Assembly: GCF_030867145.1 (NCBI RefSeq)
Contig: NC_134427.1
Span: 15,399,001-15,463,000 of the forward strand
Reading direction: 5' to 3'
From: Opisthocomus hoazin
Lineage: Eukaryota > Chordata > Aves > Opisthocomiformes > Opisthocomidae
Length of the DNA: 64,000 bases
Part shown: one piece after another, positions 10,701 to 25,400 of the stretch
Numbering within the stretch: position 1 is the stretch's first letter
Layout: the number at the start of each line of letters is the position of its first letter
Program-made: the position numbers and the translations under genes
The notes under the pieces: generated by a model
What the model saw: only the letters and a program-made list of their open reading frames with translations
The model's database searches: none
What the model was told of the DNA's origin: nothing

Positions 10701-13461
10701 TTCATGCAAAACGGCCAAGTGAAGATTTTGTCTGGTTTTGTTCGTAACGAGATTTTAAATTATTTTCTAGTATGGTCTGTGATTAAAAAGTTTGTTGTCC
10801 GGAAGCATCGTATTTTAGATTATGTGACAGCCAGTCAGATTCAGCCCAGGCCTGAAGATGAATCCACAAAATGTTTTTGGCCGTAGTCTACTTAAAAATT
10901 CACCTCACATTTTCACACTCTTGGCGCAGTCAGCAGCTTACACACGTAAAAAAGTGTAGCTCTTCCATACAATGGCAGCTGAATTGCAAATGCTTCCTTC
11001 AGGTCAAGGCTGGCTGACATCTTTGATAAAACATTGTGGGAGACCTTGCATTACAGCTGTCGATGTTGTGTTTGCCCTGTAGATCAAGGACTTCATTTTA
11101 GTAAAATCCAAGTGTGTAAGCTTGTTGTTCAGTTTATCTCTGAGTTAACACGCGTTCCTCTGGAATAAAGAGCACTTTCTAATTCTAAATAACCTCCTTC
11201 TCTATACCAAACTCATCTTGGGTGTTATTTAACAGGAGTAAGTCTTTTAAGACCTAAGTAAAGTTCTAGTTCATTCTCCGTTTCTTAGAAATGAAAGAAA
11301 AAAATTTAAGCGTGGTGGTATTCAGAATTTTTGTGTATAAATTGTATTTGGGATCACATGGTGATGTGAAATCCCATATTTGTGCATAACATCATGGAAT
11401 TTTTATCCTAGAATATCTTTAGTTACGTCCAGGACCAGTATCTTGTGGTGTCCTTGCTTTAGGGGAGGGTTTCCTTTGCACGTAGCTTCTGCAGAAGTTC
11501 AGTGGTATGACTGGTTGCTTTGTCACTACCACTAGCCAGTTGGGTTTGTCACTACCACTAGCCAGTTATCACTACGGAATTCACATCTACAACGGTAATG
11601 CCCATTTATAACTCAGTTAACTGCCTTTGAGACATCTTTCCCTTTTGATGCACACTGATCAGTTTTCTGGGTCTTCATTACCTTTGGTTACGTCGAATTG
11701 CTGCATTTAGAGACTATCTTACAACAACTCAGAAGCTTCAGGTAGGGCCAGATGCATGTGCTTCTGGAACTGGTCAGGCAGTTCTGTTGCTTTCTGCTGG
11801 ATTTACCAGGAACCTACTGCTTTATTCTTTCTTTCATTCTTTTTTTTAATGTTTCAATCAATATGTTTGCAAAAACAGGTAAATATATTGATTCTTTTAT
11901 CTGATGGTGTTGCTCATGTTACTCTGTGTAACTTGCCTTACCAGCATGTATTTTAGGGAAGGGAGGGAGGAATCAAGCGAAAGCAAAGGGGCTGCACATG
12001 AAATCATCAGCTGGAGAGCACTGAGCGAGCTCTTGCTTGCTGAACCCTACAGCAACACCATCCCTCTCTGAGACTGAACTCTGCTGCGTATGTCTGCTCT
12101 GACATGCCCTCTGCCCGGAGAGTATTCTTGAGTGAGGGGTTCGTATAAATGAACATTGTGTAGATGATAGTAGCTGAATATAGACACCTTCAGAAGTAAG
12201 TTGAGAGGAGTTGTCACTATCCTTGTTTTGCCATTTGAATCTAAAAGATATGGCGGTTATACTTCATGGCTGTTATTGCAGGCTTACTGTCTCTTCCACC
12301 TAGACGGATTATCAGGCTCTTTCTGCTCTTCTCACAGTAGCACATTGTGACTGGATAAAGGGGTGGTGAGGAATGAATGCTTTGAAAGAGCTTGGCATTT
12401 GTTACATTGCTAAAATGAAGTGGCTAGCTGGTTTTTAGACCAAAATGATTCTGCAAATGAGAGCTACTAGATCTGCGTAATTTTGTTTTGTTCTTTCAAA
12501 ATCTGGCTATAATTAAAATGTTTGGAAGTAGAGTTCTGAAAAATCTGACGAAGTAAGATATAATCTCTTTAACAAATCAAATCTGTGCGGTTTGTTGGAT
12601 AACATTTTGTATTTTAACTAACAGGTGTACAGGAGGCCTGTTATACGGGTAAGATTACCTTTGGCTAGCAGTGAAACAGCCTCCTACTTGTTTGTCTTTT
12701 GTGCTGTGTGAGATCTTGGTGTGTCAAGCATTCTTCTTTACTTCATTAATGGTTTTTATGAACCAGTCAGACCATTTTGCTATGCAGCGCAACAGCTTCT
12801 TTGCCATAGAAGTGCTTTATGTACATTACAATATTTTTGTAAGCAGTAAAGTCAATGTGTAAGAGAGCAGTATTTTTAAATTATGTTATGTGTGTGCAGT
12901 ACTAACTTCAGTTTTGTTAAGTTAATTTTGACAAAATGGATGCTTGCAACTGAGGCTTACATGCTTCGGACTACAGAGTACTGTATTAGCAGCTCTAACG
13001 TGTTATCTGTGCTAAAGGATGTTGGTGATAAAAGCATTACTTCTTGTCTATCCTAATTAAATAAGATACCAATTCATGCTTGCCTTTGTACGTGTTTTAC
13101 CTTAATTGTTACCACCCTGTAGTAGGATTGAAGGTTAGGGCTGAAGTTAGACACTGTGTAGTGACCTGCGTCTCTTTAATGATAATTTTGAGACTAGTTC
13201 TTGCCGGTTGTTCATTGGAGACATAAAAAGGGCATGCCTTGTTTTCTTGTCCCTCTCAGTAACATTTATGGAGTGAGAAATGATGTGGATAGTGTTCTGA
13301 CATTGTTGATGAAATGTGTCTAATGCTTTTATTCAAACAAAGACCTCTTGTTGAGTCTCAGACCAAGAGATGAAGTCTGAATGATCTCTTTTTCTCATCT
13401 GTTGTTTACATATGTGAAAATGATGTGTTTAGTCCAATCATACAAATCCAAATCCACAAGT

Positions 13462-13492
<31 letters not shown>

Positions 13493-16400
13493 GATAGCTC
13501 TTGAAATAATTGGTCTGGGTTGAGTAACAAAAATTGGTTGTTTTCATTCAGTTTTTCATAGTTCTTTGTAAAGGCTTTGATCTTTGAATGATCTGCTGTG
13601 CTTCTCTCTCTTTCATTTATTTAAAATCTTGGTGTATTTGCTGATTGTTCTTCTGGTTTTCTTCCAGAGATCACAATATCTACTTTGCTTCATTTCAGAA
13701 ACAACATTTTTGTGGTCTGAAATTTAAATAATTTCCATTTAACAGAGTTCCACCAATACATAAAAGTTAGGAGTCCTTTATAATTTGAAAGGGGTTTTTA
13801 ATTAACTATAACTTTTTAAATTCATATAGGGTTCAAATTATCTGAAGATATCTGAAGTCCTTCTAAGTTTTTCTTTTTTGAGGGTTCTGTAGAAACACTA
13901 TAAAAAGAAAAATTTACTTTAGCAAACGTTTGTAAATTTAGACTGAGGCTGGTTTAGCAGTCTATCAAGTGAGAAGTTCTTTGCATGTGAACTGGGAAGA
14001 ATAGACTGTCATGAACACAACTTCTCTGCAGTTAATGAAGAAGACGGAAGAACAATTCTGGCTGAACGTATTAAAACAATAACTTCATGTGACCCTGTGA
14101 CATTGAATGTATTAAAACAATTACTTCATGTGACCCTGTGACATTTGTGCTTCTGTCTGGAGTGCGTAGGGACCTTATGTTTATTAAAGACATTTAGTTA
14201 ATATTCAGGATTTGCTGCCAATATGATGCAAAAATAAATTACGTAAAAATGTGATCTGTTTGCCAATTTGGCTCTGAGGAGTAATTTTAATGTTCTGTAA
14301 AGGTACTGACTAAGTTTCCAGCAACAGCACAGAAGTTGCTGGAAAAATATGTGAAACCATAAAACTGAAAGTCCAGTTAAAATGTGGTTTACACAGTAAA
14401 GCATTTTCTAGATTGTCTAGATACTTCTATTTGATGTCGACCTATTTTTTCCTTGAAAGATTGCATGAATTTTCCTGTAATGCTGCCATTGCAAGCTGTA
14501 CTCAGTTTCTTCTGTTGATAAGCATGTGGCATACTTTGAATGAATTTTCTTCACTAGAAGGTTGTTTGTCTTAAAAAGACAGTACATACTTTTATGTTCT
14601 TATCTACCAGCACTGACTCTTTTGTGAGAAAGGGAGTAAATTTTTCATTCTGCGTTGTGCCAAAGAACATTAAAAGGAAAGCACTAATGGCTTGGATTCC
14701 TTTTTATAGAAAGTAGTTTGTGCCAGAAGTGGAAGATTTTGAGTAGCTAACCTGGAGTTAAAGTATATGCTGTCTTTTTAAGGAGAGGGAAACAAGAAAA
14801 GATTCTGTCCTTTCACCTGTTGTCTGCATGTTTTTTCCTGTTACCTCTCTCTTGCCCTACTACTGCCTCGTGCAATGCAGGAGATTCAGGATGGACACAA
14901 TGGCTATCATTCTGAAGCAGAACCTGAGCAGGTGGCAAGTTTACTCATCTTTCATTCATTAATTGTGTAGCAAGGTACTATATATTGGTACTCATACAGT
15001 AGGTACAAATCTTGTATTTCTAGTGCAAGAGAATCCATAGAAGTCATTTAGTGTGTCAGCTGGTTGTGTGCTAGGTAGGGTTTTCGTGTATGCCATGTAC
15101 TCTAAAATGTAATACTGCACGTGAGCCCTTGTTTGGCAGAGCGCATCCGTCCTTCGAAGTTTGTAAGTATTGGCTAATTCTCTACACATCATCTTTTGTG
15201 GTTGGGCGCTGAATGTAAAATTCAGTTAGTTTCCAAGAAAATCTAAAGCCAGTGATCAATTTAAATATCTTTGGAAATTACTTATTTGTGAGGGCTTGGG
15301 GTAGTTTGTTTGGAGGTAGACAGATCCTAGCAATTATTTGTGTGTGGAACAGAGCTGTAATACAGGGGAAGAGTTGTTTACTGTAACGTAGCCCGTTATG
15401 TTTATTCTCACTTTAGGATGTAAAAAACTGAAACCTTATTATCTCATGATGTTGACCTGATAGAGATCACTTTCTCACATGGTCCTTAAAAGTCCTGCAA
15501 ACCCTTTTATTCTTAATTAAAATTTTTAGTAGGTTGTAAGTCTTAGCCGCCAACAATGGACCCAAAAGATCAACCTTGTATCACTCAGGAATGAAGCCAT
15601 TTACCTAGATGAAAATTTATGGAACTAGTCCTTACCTTAAAATTGCTAATTGTTCTTCTGTATTTCTTTACTACTTTATTCTTAATCTGAACTTCTGGAT
15701 CCGAAATTCCTGTAATGGACCTCTTCCATAACCTATGGCACTCTCAGTAGGGTATTGATTGAAATACAGCATTATGGGGTGCTTCTGACTTTTTGCTGTC
15801 AAAAATACAAAGTTAAAATGTTAAATAAATAAAGCCTCTGCCATATAATTCTCTCCGATGAAAATACTCAAGTATTAAATAAACAGCATTAAGAACAGAA
15901 AAAAATTTGATCTTTAAAATGTTCTCAAGTAGACAAAATACCTCAAATAATACCTGCATTTAGCAAAATACTAACAAATCATTAATTGCAGTGCGGGCTG
16001 ATGTTATTGTTCATATTTTTGTATGCTGTATGTAGCTAGCATGTAAAACTAATTGTTGCAGAAATGCTTTATTACTAATATGTTACTAACATGTATGTTT
16101 GTGTAAGATTTATAATACTGAGTTGTGTGTTTGGTGGTTTTTTTACTATGGTACTGTTTAATACAGTTGTGCCTTGTAAAAAAAGATACACTACTTGTGT
16201 TTCAGTAATCTGGTAGTAAAAGCAGTTTGCATCAAAGTGTATCGATGTGGTACAGATGGAAAGTGAGATTTACTCATGGTTTTGGATTTCTGCCAGGCAC
16301 TGCGGGATGGAAACAAACTGGTGCAGATGGAAGAGGCTCCACTTTTTCCTGGAGAATCAATCAAAGTTATTGGTAAGCATACTATTGAGTACCACGCTGA

Positions 16401-19400
16401 ATACTATTTTATTATGTTTATTTATTTAAAAACAGAATATTATTTATTTATTTAAAAACAGAATATTATTTCCTTTTGACTTTTGTTATTTTAATTTAAT
16501 GCCACTTTAAATTAGCTGATTTGATATGGATTTCTTTTCTTTGTATTTTAAATCCAAATGTAAGAAGGAGAAATTGGTTCCAGAGGATGGCTTGCTCCAT
16601 ATAGATAAATGATTTTTTTTCAAGGGTTAGTTTGTTCGATATAGGTGTATGGGTTGCATTTCTGCTTGCGGATGCCAAGGATACGTCGTAGAATCAAAAG
16701 CTTCAAAACTGTGATAGCAAAGAAGATGAAGTTATGGAAAGCTTAGTTTCCAGTTCTTAATGAGATTTATTTCACTTTGGCCTGTGATGACAAGCTCTGT
16801 GTTAGCAGTACAGAACTTGGCTGGAAAGGAATAGTAGCTCTTTCAAATAAAAGTGAAAATTACGATATGGGCATATAACTGAATTATTTGGAGGTCAGTT
16901 GCGTACACATCAGTAATTGCCCGTTTGGGCGCTCTCTCTGAGGTGAGTGTGGGTGCTTTACACCTCAGGGCAGGGACCAGAGCCACCTGCAGCCAAGAAT
17001 ACCAGCAGGGTGCTGCACTTTGTTACCTGCCTGCATTCACTGCAGCCCTCGCTAGCTGAGCCCAGCCCCGTTGCTCAGCAGTTGCTGAGCAGCAGTGGGA
17101 CTGAGGAATTGGGTTGTTTTCATTGTTGAGATAAAGACAGCTCTTTCAGTCCCGCCAGCATCTGAAGGGTGGGCTTTCCTCTAGAGGTCAAGCATCACAA
17201 TCTTACGGAATTGCAAAAATCTTGCTGTTTTTAAATGGAAATAGATTTTTATGGAAGAAATGTCTACAATAGTAAAACAAAGCTTTAATTGGTCTGTTTT
17301 CCAGCTAAAGATGTTATGTATATCTGTCCATTTATGGGAGCAGTCAGTGGTACGCTAACAGTGACGGACTTCAGAATGTATATCAAAAGTGTTGAAAGGG
17401 TAAGACTTCGCGATCTGTCTGCATGTTGTTTCAGGTAGGAATGTTGCTGAAGGTGGTTTCAGAAGGTGACAAATTCGGTGTAAGTGAAGTATGATGTTCC
17501 ACAGCAATGTATTAAGCAGGAATTGTAGTTTACTCTCATGAAACACACATGAATAATACTAGTTTGTGTTCCTCCTCTTGTAACAAAATTCATTTGTTTT
17601 ACGTACAAATTTCAGGATCCACCTTTTGTTGTTGATGTTCCCCTTGGAGTCATAAGCAGAGTTGAAAAAATTGGAGTACAGAGCCATGGAGACAACTCAT
17701 GTGGTATAGAAATAGTTTGCAAGGTATGGCATGGTAGAGATATATTCATATTAAAGTATTTTCGTTTTGTTTTTCCGTAAGAGGAATCTGCATGCACATG
17801 TGCTGTTTTTCTGTCTGATCAGTTCCCTGTATTTGAGCCCTGCTTCATTTAGGTAATAGATTTCAATTCCTCTTAGGATACTTGCAGTCTTAAACACTTC
17901 TGCCTTTTGTCTCAAGAGTGAATTCAGAGGGAAAATGGCTATTTTTATGATATCTAGAAACTCTCAAGACGATCCTAGTCAACTGATATGAACACTTACA
18001 GAGCTCTGTTCTAATGTGGGTTAGATGATGTCAGTGACTTAGAGCTACATACATGCCTTCCTTCCATCCAGTTTCTTATAACTGCTTCTTTTTTTTAATT
18101 CATCGTAGGGTAAAATAGTGTAACTTATTTTTGACAGGATATGAGAAATTTGCGGCTGGCCTACAAACAGGAAGAACAGAACAGATTGGAGATTTTTGAA
18201 AACCTTGTGACACGTGCGTTTCCTGTTTCTAATGGGCTGGTAAGTCAGAAGATGTAGAGAAGGCTGTCACTGGCTCTCCTTGTTTTGGAAAGTGTAGGTG
18301 GGGAAATGCAAGGGCTGTGTAACAAACATTGAGATGTTGATTCGTAAAATCTGTTACAGCGCGGGCAAGCTATTCTCACCCTGTTTTCTTTCTGCATTAA
18401 TTCATAAAACATCGTGCTGTGTCCTGCCATCGGTGAAGTTAATTAATTTGTACATAACCCTTGAGATCTAGATTTGCCTAATGTTGCTAATTAAAAATAT
18501 GTATGTATTGACCCTTATTTTCTGCAGTAGATCATTCAGTCTAGAAGTTCTGTCTGAAACAACAAATAGGTAAAATTAGTCTTATTATTAGTTAGCTGCA
18601 GAATGCTATTTCATTGGCATGTTTGGATAAGGAACTGATTGGGAGGCAGGAGACCAATTTCCTCATCCTGGCTTTGCCATTGATGTGTTGTATGATCGCA
18701 GGCAAGTAACTTCAGTTCTCTCTGACTGTTTCCTCTCTTGTTCTTGTTAATTACCTAGCATATACTTGAAGGAGGAAACTTAATTTTCATTTTCTTTCTA
18801 GCACAGTGTTGTCCAGTCTTAACTGAGTGTTTTATGTTTGGTGTTAAAGAGTTTTAGAAGTGTTACATTTGAAATACTAGAAGGTTCACTGTTTTGGAGC
18901 TTAATATGCATACAGCCTATTAGGCTAATTTATGCCTTTCCTGTGTTGTCTTTAGCCTCTTTTTGCATTCAGCTATAAAGAAAAGTTTGCTATTAATGGC
19001 TGGAAAGTGTATGACCCAATGGCAGAATATAAGAGGCAGGTAAGTACTTGGTGTATTGTTTTTTTCCATCTCCCCCAAAGCCACTTAAACTAGAAAAATG
19101 TATTGTAGAAAACTAACAATTTTTAGCTCTGGCTACATGCTGAGACTGTCTAGATCTCATGTTTAGATAATAAAATGCAAGTGGCCTGACACTGAGAGTG
19201 TTGAGCGCCTGCTAAAGTTGATGGAGACAACATGAGTACTTGAGCAAACTGGTCTATCTTAACAGATGTTCTTAATTCCGCATTTTCCAAGTGCTGTTCC
19301 TAGAAACTATAGGCTTTGCAAAAAGTTTCGTTTTGAATAAGCAGCATTAAATGGAAGAGTAACCATAGTTTGTCATCGTAAATCTACAGTTTCCTAGTTG

Positions 19401-22400
19401 CAAAAGTGTTTTTATTTCACTATATGATCACTTTTTACCCGAGTGTGCAACCTATTCAAATGGTTATTTTGCATATCAGGTTTAAAGATGACAAATACGA
19501 AGGACTCTCAGTGTTTTGGTTTATGGTTCAGTATGAAGACCTAAAGTTTTTAGCTTATCTAAAATAATAATGTGGGTACACTTCTTTAAAAAAAAGTACA
19601 TAACAGACAGAAATTTTCCTCGCCCCAAACTCGGGTATCTAAAGGTCTAACCTGAAAGCCACACAAATGTTTTGCTTTCATACAGGGCTTGCCCAATGAG
19701 AGTTGGAAAATATCCAAAATTAACAGCACCTATGAGCTTTGTGATACATACCCTGCTGTTCTTGTTGTGCCAACCAGCGTAAAGGATGATGACCTCTCAA
19801 AAGTGGCAGCATTTAGAGCAAAAGGCAGAGTTCCAGTAAGTGAAACTTTTGCAAGGAGATATAAGTGCTCTATAAATTAGGAACTTGTAAGAAATTATTG
19901 GAGTTGGGGGGGGGGGGAGCAAAAAAAGAAGAATTAAGCTTGATGGGTTTAGAACTGAAGAGAGCAACACAAATGTGAGTTAGTTGTTTGGTTATTGTGC
20001 TGTGTCATGAATTTTTGTTTGGAGTTAACACTTCTAAGCCCCAGTGGTATCTGATGCTAATTCACATTAGCTTGTGTTCTGATGTGGTGTGGAATGTGTT
20101 ACAGCTATATTGCGTTTCTTGAGAATAGACAAGCCTTGCAGGTAGCAGAAGAACCCACTGAAGTGTGTCAGATGGAGGCAGTTTTTATGCTGTAGATGTG
20201 CTTAGCAAGTAGTGTACAGGTCCACAGACTTCTACATGGAAATAGTTTTTCTTCCTCCATTGTTCTTTTTTTTCTAATTAGTAAGATGCAATAGCAGGTT
20301 TAGTTTTTATTAAAAATAAAAGCTAAGATGTTCAGAATCACTTTGTATTTCAAGCTCTGTTTTGGGATGAGCAGTGCTAGTGTGCTGTCAATATGGGTTT
20401 GCATCAGCTTGTCCTTAAATTTGCATTTGTTGATTTGCCAGGAAATACTGCCATGTAGGCAGTGTGATTGTGTAATTGCATTCTGGCCTGCTGCTTTTAT
20501 AGCAGTATAGTAAGCTAAAATAATTTTCTTTTATTCCAGGTGTTATCCTGGATTCATCCTGAGAGCCAAGCAACAATAACACGATGCAGTCAGCCATCAG
20601 TAGGCCCAAATGATAAGCGTTGCAAAGAAGATGAAAAATACTTGCAGACAATAATGGATGCCAATGCTCAGTCACATAAACTTATCATCTTTGATGCCAG
20701 ACAGAATAGTGTTGCAGATACAAACAAGGTAGGTTGGTGTCATAACTAGCATTAGTAGTTTTGTCTTTCTTACAAGGCTGAAGATTGAGTAAGAGATGAG
20801 GATGAGGAGAGCTTGATGCTGATAAGAAATAAACAAGGGTCTCTAAAGAGGGCATGGGAAGGAAGGTAAGTTGCTTGTAGCGTTTTGGAAAGGCCGGCAG
20901 GAATTGAAAGCAGCATGAAGACGCAGCCGAGAAATGATGCAGTAAAGCCCACAGAAGACCAAAAGTTTCGGTAGCAAAAAGGGGAAGGTATATGGATGTA
21001 TTATCAAATGTAGCCTGTTACAACTAGAATTTCTTTCACCTAAAAAAAATACCCTAGTGCTTCTTAGAAAAACAAAAGCCAAAAAAGTATGTTATTATTA
21101 GTGCTAAAATAATCCTTTCTTTCTGAAAATCCTGAAACCTGACCAAAATAACTCTTTCAGCCTTCTACCGAAGTCCTGTACATGCTCTTTTCTTCATCTG
21201 TTTTTACTTTTTGAATGACAGGCAAAAGGTGGAGGATATGAAAGTGAAAGTGCCTACCCAAATGCGGAGCTGGTCTTTCTGGAAATTCATAATATACACG
21301 TAATGAGAGAATCCCTGCGTAAACTTAAAGAAATAGTTTATCCTACTATTGATGAGACTCGGTGGTTATCAAATGTGGACTCCACACACTGGCTGGAATA
21401 TATAAGGGTAAAATATTTTTTATGTGAAAAATCAATTGTTTTTTTAAACTATGTTTTTAACTTACATTTCTGAAAATATTATTAAAATAGTGTCTAGATT
21501 TAAGCACGTTGCTTTGATCAGGGTAATCTTGTAAAAAAGCTTTGTTTTTAAATGGCCATTAGAACACAGCATTTTAAGCATTCCACAACAACTTTGTATT
21601 ACCAGTTTTATGTATTGGTAGATAATGAGTTAATTCCTCATAGCACAGTGTCGTGTTTAGTGTTGGGCAGTGTTTTATTTTGTTGAGAGGGAATGCTTGT
21701 GAGCAGTCCAGGGTTATCCCTGCTTTTTGGAAGAATGCCCTGGGAACTTCAGATTGCATTTGAACAACTGCCAGAAAGACCTGACTGTAAATTCTGCAGT
21801 CTTTCTCATCCTTCCCTCCTTCAATTCAATGTTAGTGTTCATGTGTCGAGCACCTACATTTTCATGGGCTGTTTATAGTCAGTGCTCTACCGGGTTATAA
21901 TCTGCTCTATTATTTAACATAATATTAAAATAAATCACTACCACTCAGTTTTACAGTCTGTTTCACTAACCTCTGAAATGCTTTCAGAATAGATTATGTC
22001 ATTACCACATTCACTCCTCTATTCATGATAAATATGGATGGAGTGGAATTTGTTTTATTATCAACCAGCTCAAATGTCACTCAGGCAAAACATGCCTGGG
22101 ATTGTTCATTAGTTTTACTCTTCCATTAACTTGTGCTTGCTGACTGCTGCAGGAGAACCAGTAGAGGGAGCAAACACTTAAATTAAGAATTAAACAAATT
22201 TAATGATCTTTTGGAAACAGTTTAATTTTCTTGTTCTCGTGAAGTTGGACTATTTCAAACAAATTTGGGAATCTGAGTAGCTGGCAAGCTTTTCTTGTCA
22301 GCCTGGCCTTAAATACAATACTCTATTTTTAAAAGTAGAGTTGTTTGGGCTAGTGGTCACCCTTCATTGACATTGACTTCAGTGGGGTTCCCGGGCTTAG

Positions 22401-25400
22401 ACGGTGTCAGAAGTGGACTTTGGTACCACTGTTGCGCAGATGACACTAGCATACCAATTTGAAATTTCATTTGAATTATTTTGAAGAGTTGACACACTTG
22501 TAACATTCTTCATGAGTCTGTCCCTTACATGGTGCTTCACGTTACGGTATTGACAGCACAAACTGCAGTCTGATTTCTTAAAAGCTGCCAGTACTGTGTT
22601 AACGGTGTTGGTAAAAGCACAGGGAGATATCATCCGAGAATTGCCTGCCTTCCTTGCCTATTAGATTTGGCTTGTAATAGCAATTAACAAATCCACAGCT
22701 TTACTCTAATGCATCTTCTGTTTTCTGGGCTCAGACCAGTTTGATTGTGTCCCAGTTTAATACGATGCATTACTGGAAATTCACCTCCCTAGCACTGGGC
22801 ACCCACAGCACCTTGAAGATGATCCAGGAGTATCTGGGGAGGCACCAGTAATGTTCTGTGTGTGTGAAGGCCGTAGGAGCAACGGGAGTAGAGTCACTTG
22901 GTGCTGTCTCCACACTCAGGATATTTCCTTGTGCCCTCCAGGGTATTTTCTGTCTTTCAGGGTAGAACTTGTGCTATTAATTATTTTTAAACCAATTCTA
23001 TTTTTCTAAACCCATCCAAAGCCAGTTATTCGTTAGGAGCTGTAACTGAACTACTGTGATGGTTGTTAAATTTTGAAACATCTGTAAAGAAATAATAATA
23101 GTAGTTTGTGGAGGAAGCTGTTTTCTAAAGGCTTTTGTCCGAAGTAGAGTAAAATGCTTCACCGACTCCACTGGTATTTACTGAATTAATAGTATCTGTG
23201 TTTCCTGTCTCCCATTCTCTGCTTATTGCCTGCACCTGTTCTACCCTTGTATTTTCAGCTGTGCTCCTTCAGAGGCAGCTGTGTTCTCTTTAGGACAATT
23301 TAGAGCAAGCTATTGCATACCTGTATGTTACATAGATTAGTTTTCTGCTTTTATTGAAGACCAAACTATTTTAATATTTGCACTTTTTTAGTGCAGTAGA
23401 GCTTTGTAACTGAAGTAATTGGCAATTAACTAGTTCAGACCACAAACTCTGCTCTCCCATAGAAGCTTTTGTATTGCTTCGTGATATTTCCGTCCTGGCA
23501 TCCTTCAGTTTTACCGTAAAACATACAATCAGTGAAGGATATAATCAATGAAAATTGTCTCTGAAGTATGATTCTTGAAACAGCTTTCAAGACGGGTCTT
23601 GTGCAGAGCTTCTCCAGTGGATACTGGCTTTCCTACTTCCCAGAAGACGTTTTACATGCCTGGGAAGGGAAAAATGCAAGTATTTTGCAAGATTCCATTT
23701 TCTGATGTGGGAATGCAGAATAGGAATTTCTCCTGTGGTTCTAGTCTAGTGGCTGTTTTTTTTCACATATGCTTCCGTGCCGTGACAGGTCGTGTTACAG
23801 AGACAAATCTTCACAGGAGAGAGATTATTCGAATTTGTAAAGAACCGCAGAGTAGTGTAAGAGAACAAGAGGAGTTTTTTGTGGGGGAGAAGAATAACAA
23901 GTTTGCACAGGTGATCTAACTCCGGTGCCATCTCTGTCCTTTGGTCTCCAGCACGCTTCTGAATCCCACGCTATTGATGGTCTGCTCGTGGGCTGAATAC
24001 AATGTATGCTTCATGCATCAACAGATCAGCACAGGCTCCCAGCCAGGGGTTTCTGGGTTTGTTTGGGTTGTGTTTCGGTTTAGATTAGCTGGGTGGTTTG
24101 TCCCTTTCTCTGAACTTAGTAGAAATTTAGAGGACTGAAAGCTGAGGAAGAAGGAGTCACTGATTACTGTGAAAATTAACTTTTGGAAGATTGAACCTTC
24201 AGCCTTTGGAATAGGTTACGGTATTTCTGTCTTTTCATCATAATACAGAATTTCAGATTTAATTTAAAGAAGGGATTCCTAGGTTCTTTTGCTATCTGCT
24301 GCTAATAGTGGAGAGCTGGTAAGAACTGTCTCCTGGACAACAGAGTGCACGCAGTTTTTATACCTCTAAGAGTATGTATACCACCATTTGGAAATCTCTA
24401 ATTTAAAGCAATGTCATCCAGATGATTATGTAATTAATCTGAAATTTTAAAATATATTAACCTTAAGAGTATAAAATTAGAACTCTTTATTTGTGGTAGA
24501 GTTTTGGTAAGTATTTACATATTTGTTTGTTTTTGTTTATTTAAGATGCTTCTTGCCGGAGCAGTAAGAATTGCGGACAGAATTGAATCTGGTAAAACAT
24601 CCGTAGTGGTACATTGCAGTGATGGCTGGGATCGAACTGCACAGCTTACCGCACTAGCTATGCTTATGCTGGACAGCTATTACAGAACTATCAAGGGGTT
24701 TGAAGTTCTTATAGAGAAAGAATGGATAAGTTTTGGACACCGATTTGCAATGGTAAGCTGAAACATAGTGAGCGGTTTGTCACCTTCACGGCTTTTATTT
24801 GGAATGGCATGTTTTCTCACAGTATTCCGCTGCATTTCAGCTATTATCTTTGGTGTGCTTCTTTTAATGGTGTGAGTGTGTTAGAGAATTGTGACCTGTT
24901 CATTTTTAACAAGAAATCTGTGTGTGAGATATAATATAAAGTAAATAAGAATTAGGTGGCTTGAGCATGATGGTTAACAAAAAAAACACATGGCTTTTTT
25001 ACAAGGAAGAGGGATTGTAACACATTGCTGCATCTTTAACAGTCTTATGAATGGAGAAACAAGAAAAACAATTAAGGTGTCTAGAAGGTAAAATTGCTGG
25101 AACCATTACTCTGATTTAAGGTTGAAGTATTTATTTAACACATGGGCTAGTGGGAAATTAGGGCATAAATTATTATGACATTTTGTGTGTTCTGACTCTA
25201 AGAAGGTTTAGGATAAATGACATGTAGTTATGGCAGGTGGATTTGGAATAATCATTGTTTCAGTACAGCCTTAGTAAATACCTACCAGTTTGACCCACTG
25301 GTAGAAATAAATGGCTGTGCAGTGAAAGACAGGGAAACAGCTGGCACAGCTCTGTTGGCCAAGTGTCTTTCCAGCTTTGCTCAACAGCAAAGGCATGTCC

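Larger units (their letters stand above)
9907..16296 (+). other. MTMR1: MTMR1 intron 2
   Basis: 6390 nt, flanked by phase-0 junctions. In mammals this intron is known to carry alternatively spliced, muscle-regulated exons. Two in-frame cassette candidates are seen at 12625-12648 and 14881-14931. It also holds short tandem duplications at 11521-11567 and 14068-14145 and a 28-T run at 13465-13492. Confidence 0.85.

Noticed and set aside
23575..23919. 114-codon ORF in MTMR1 intron 10
   Set aside because: No family resemblance, no splice context and no start/stop evidence beyond chance.
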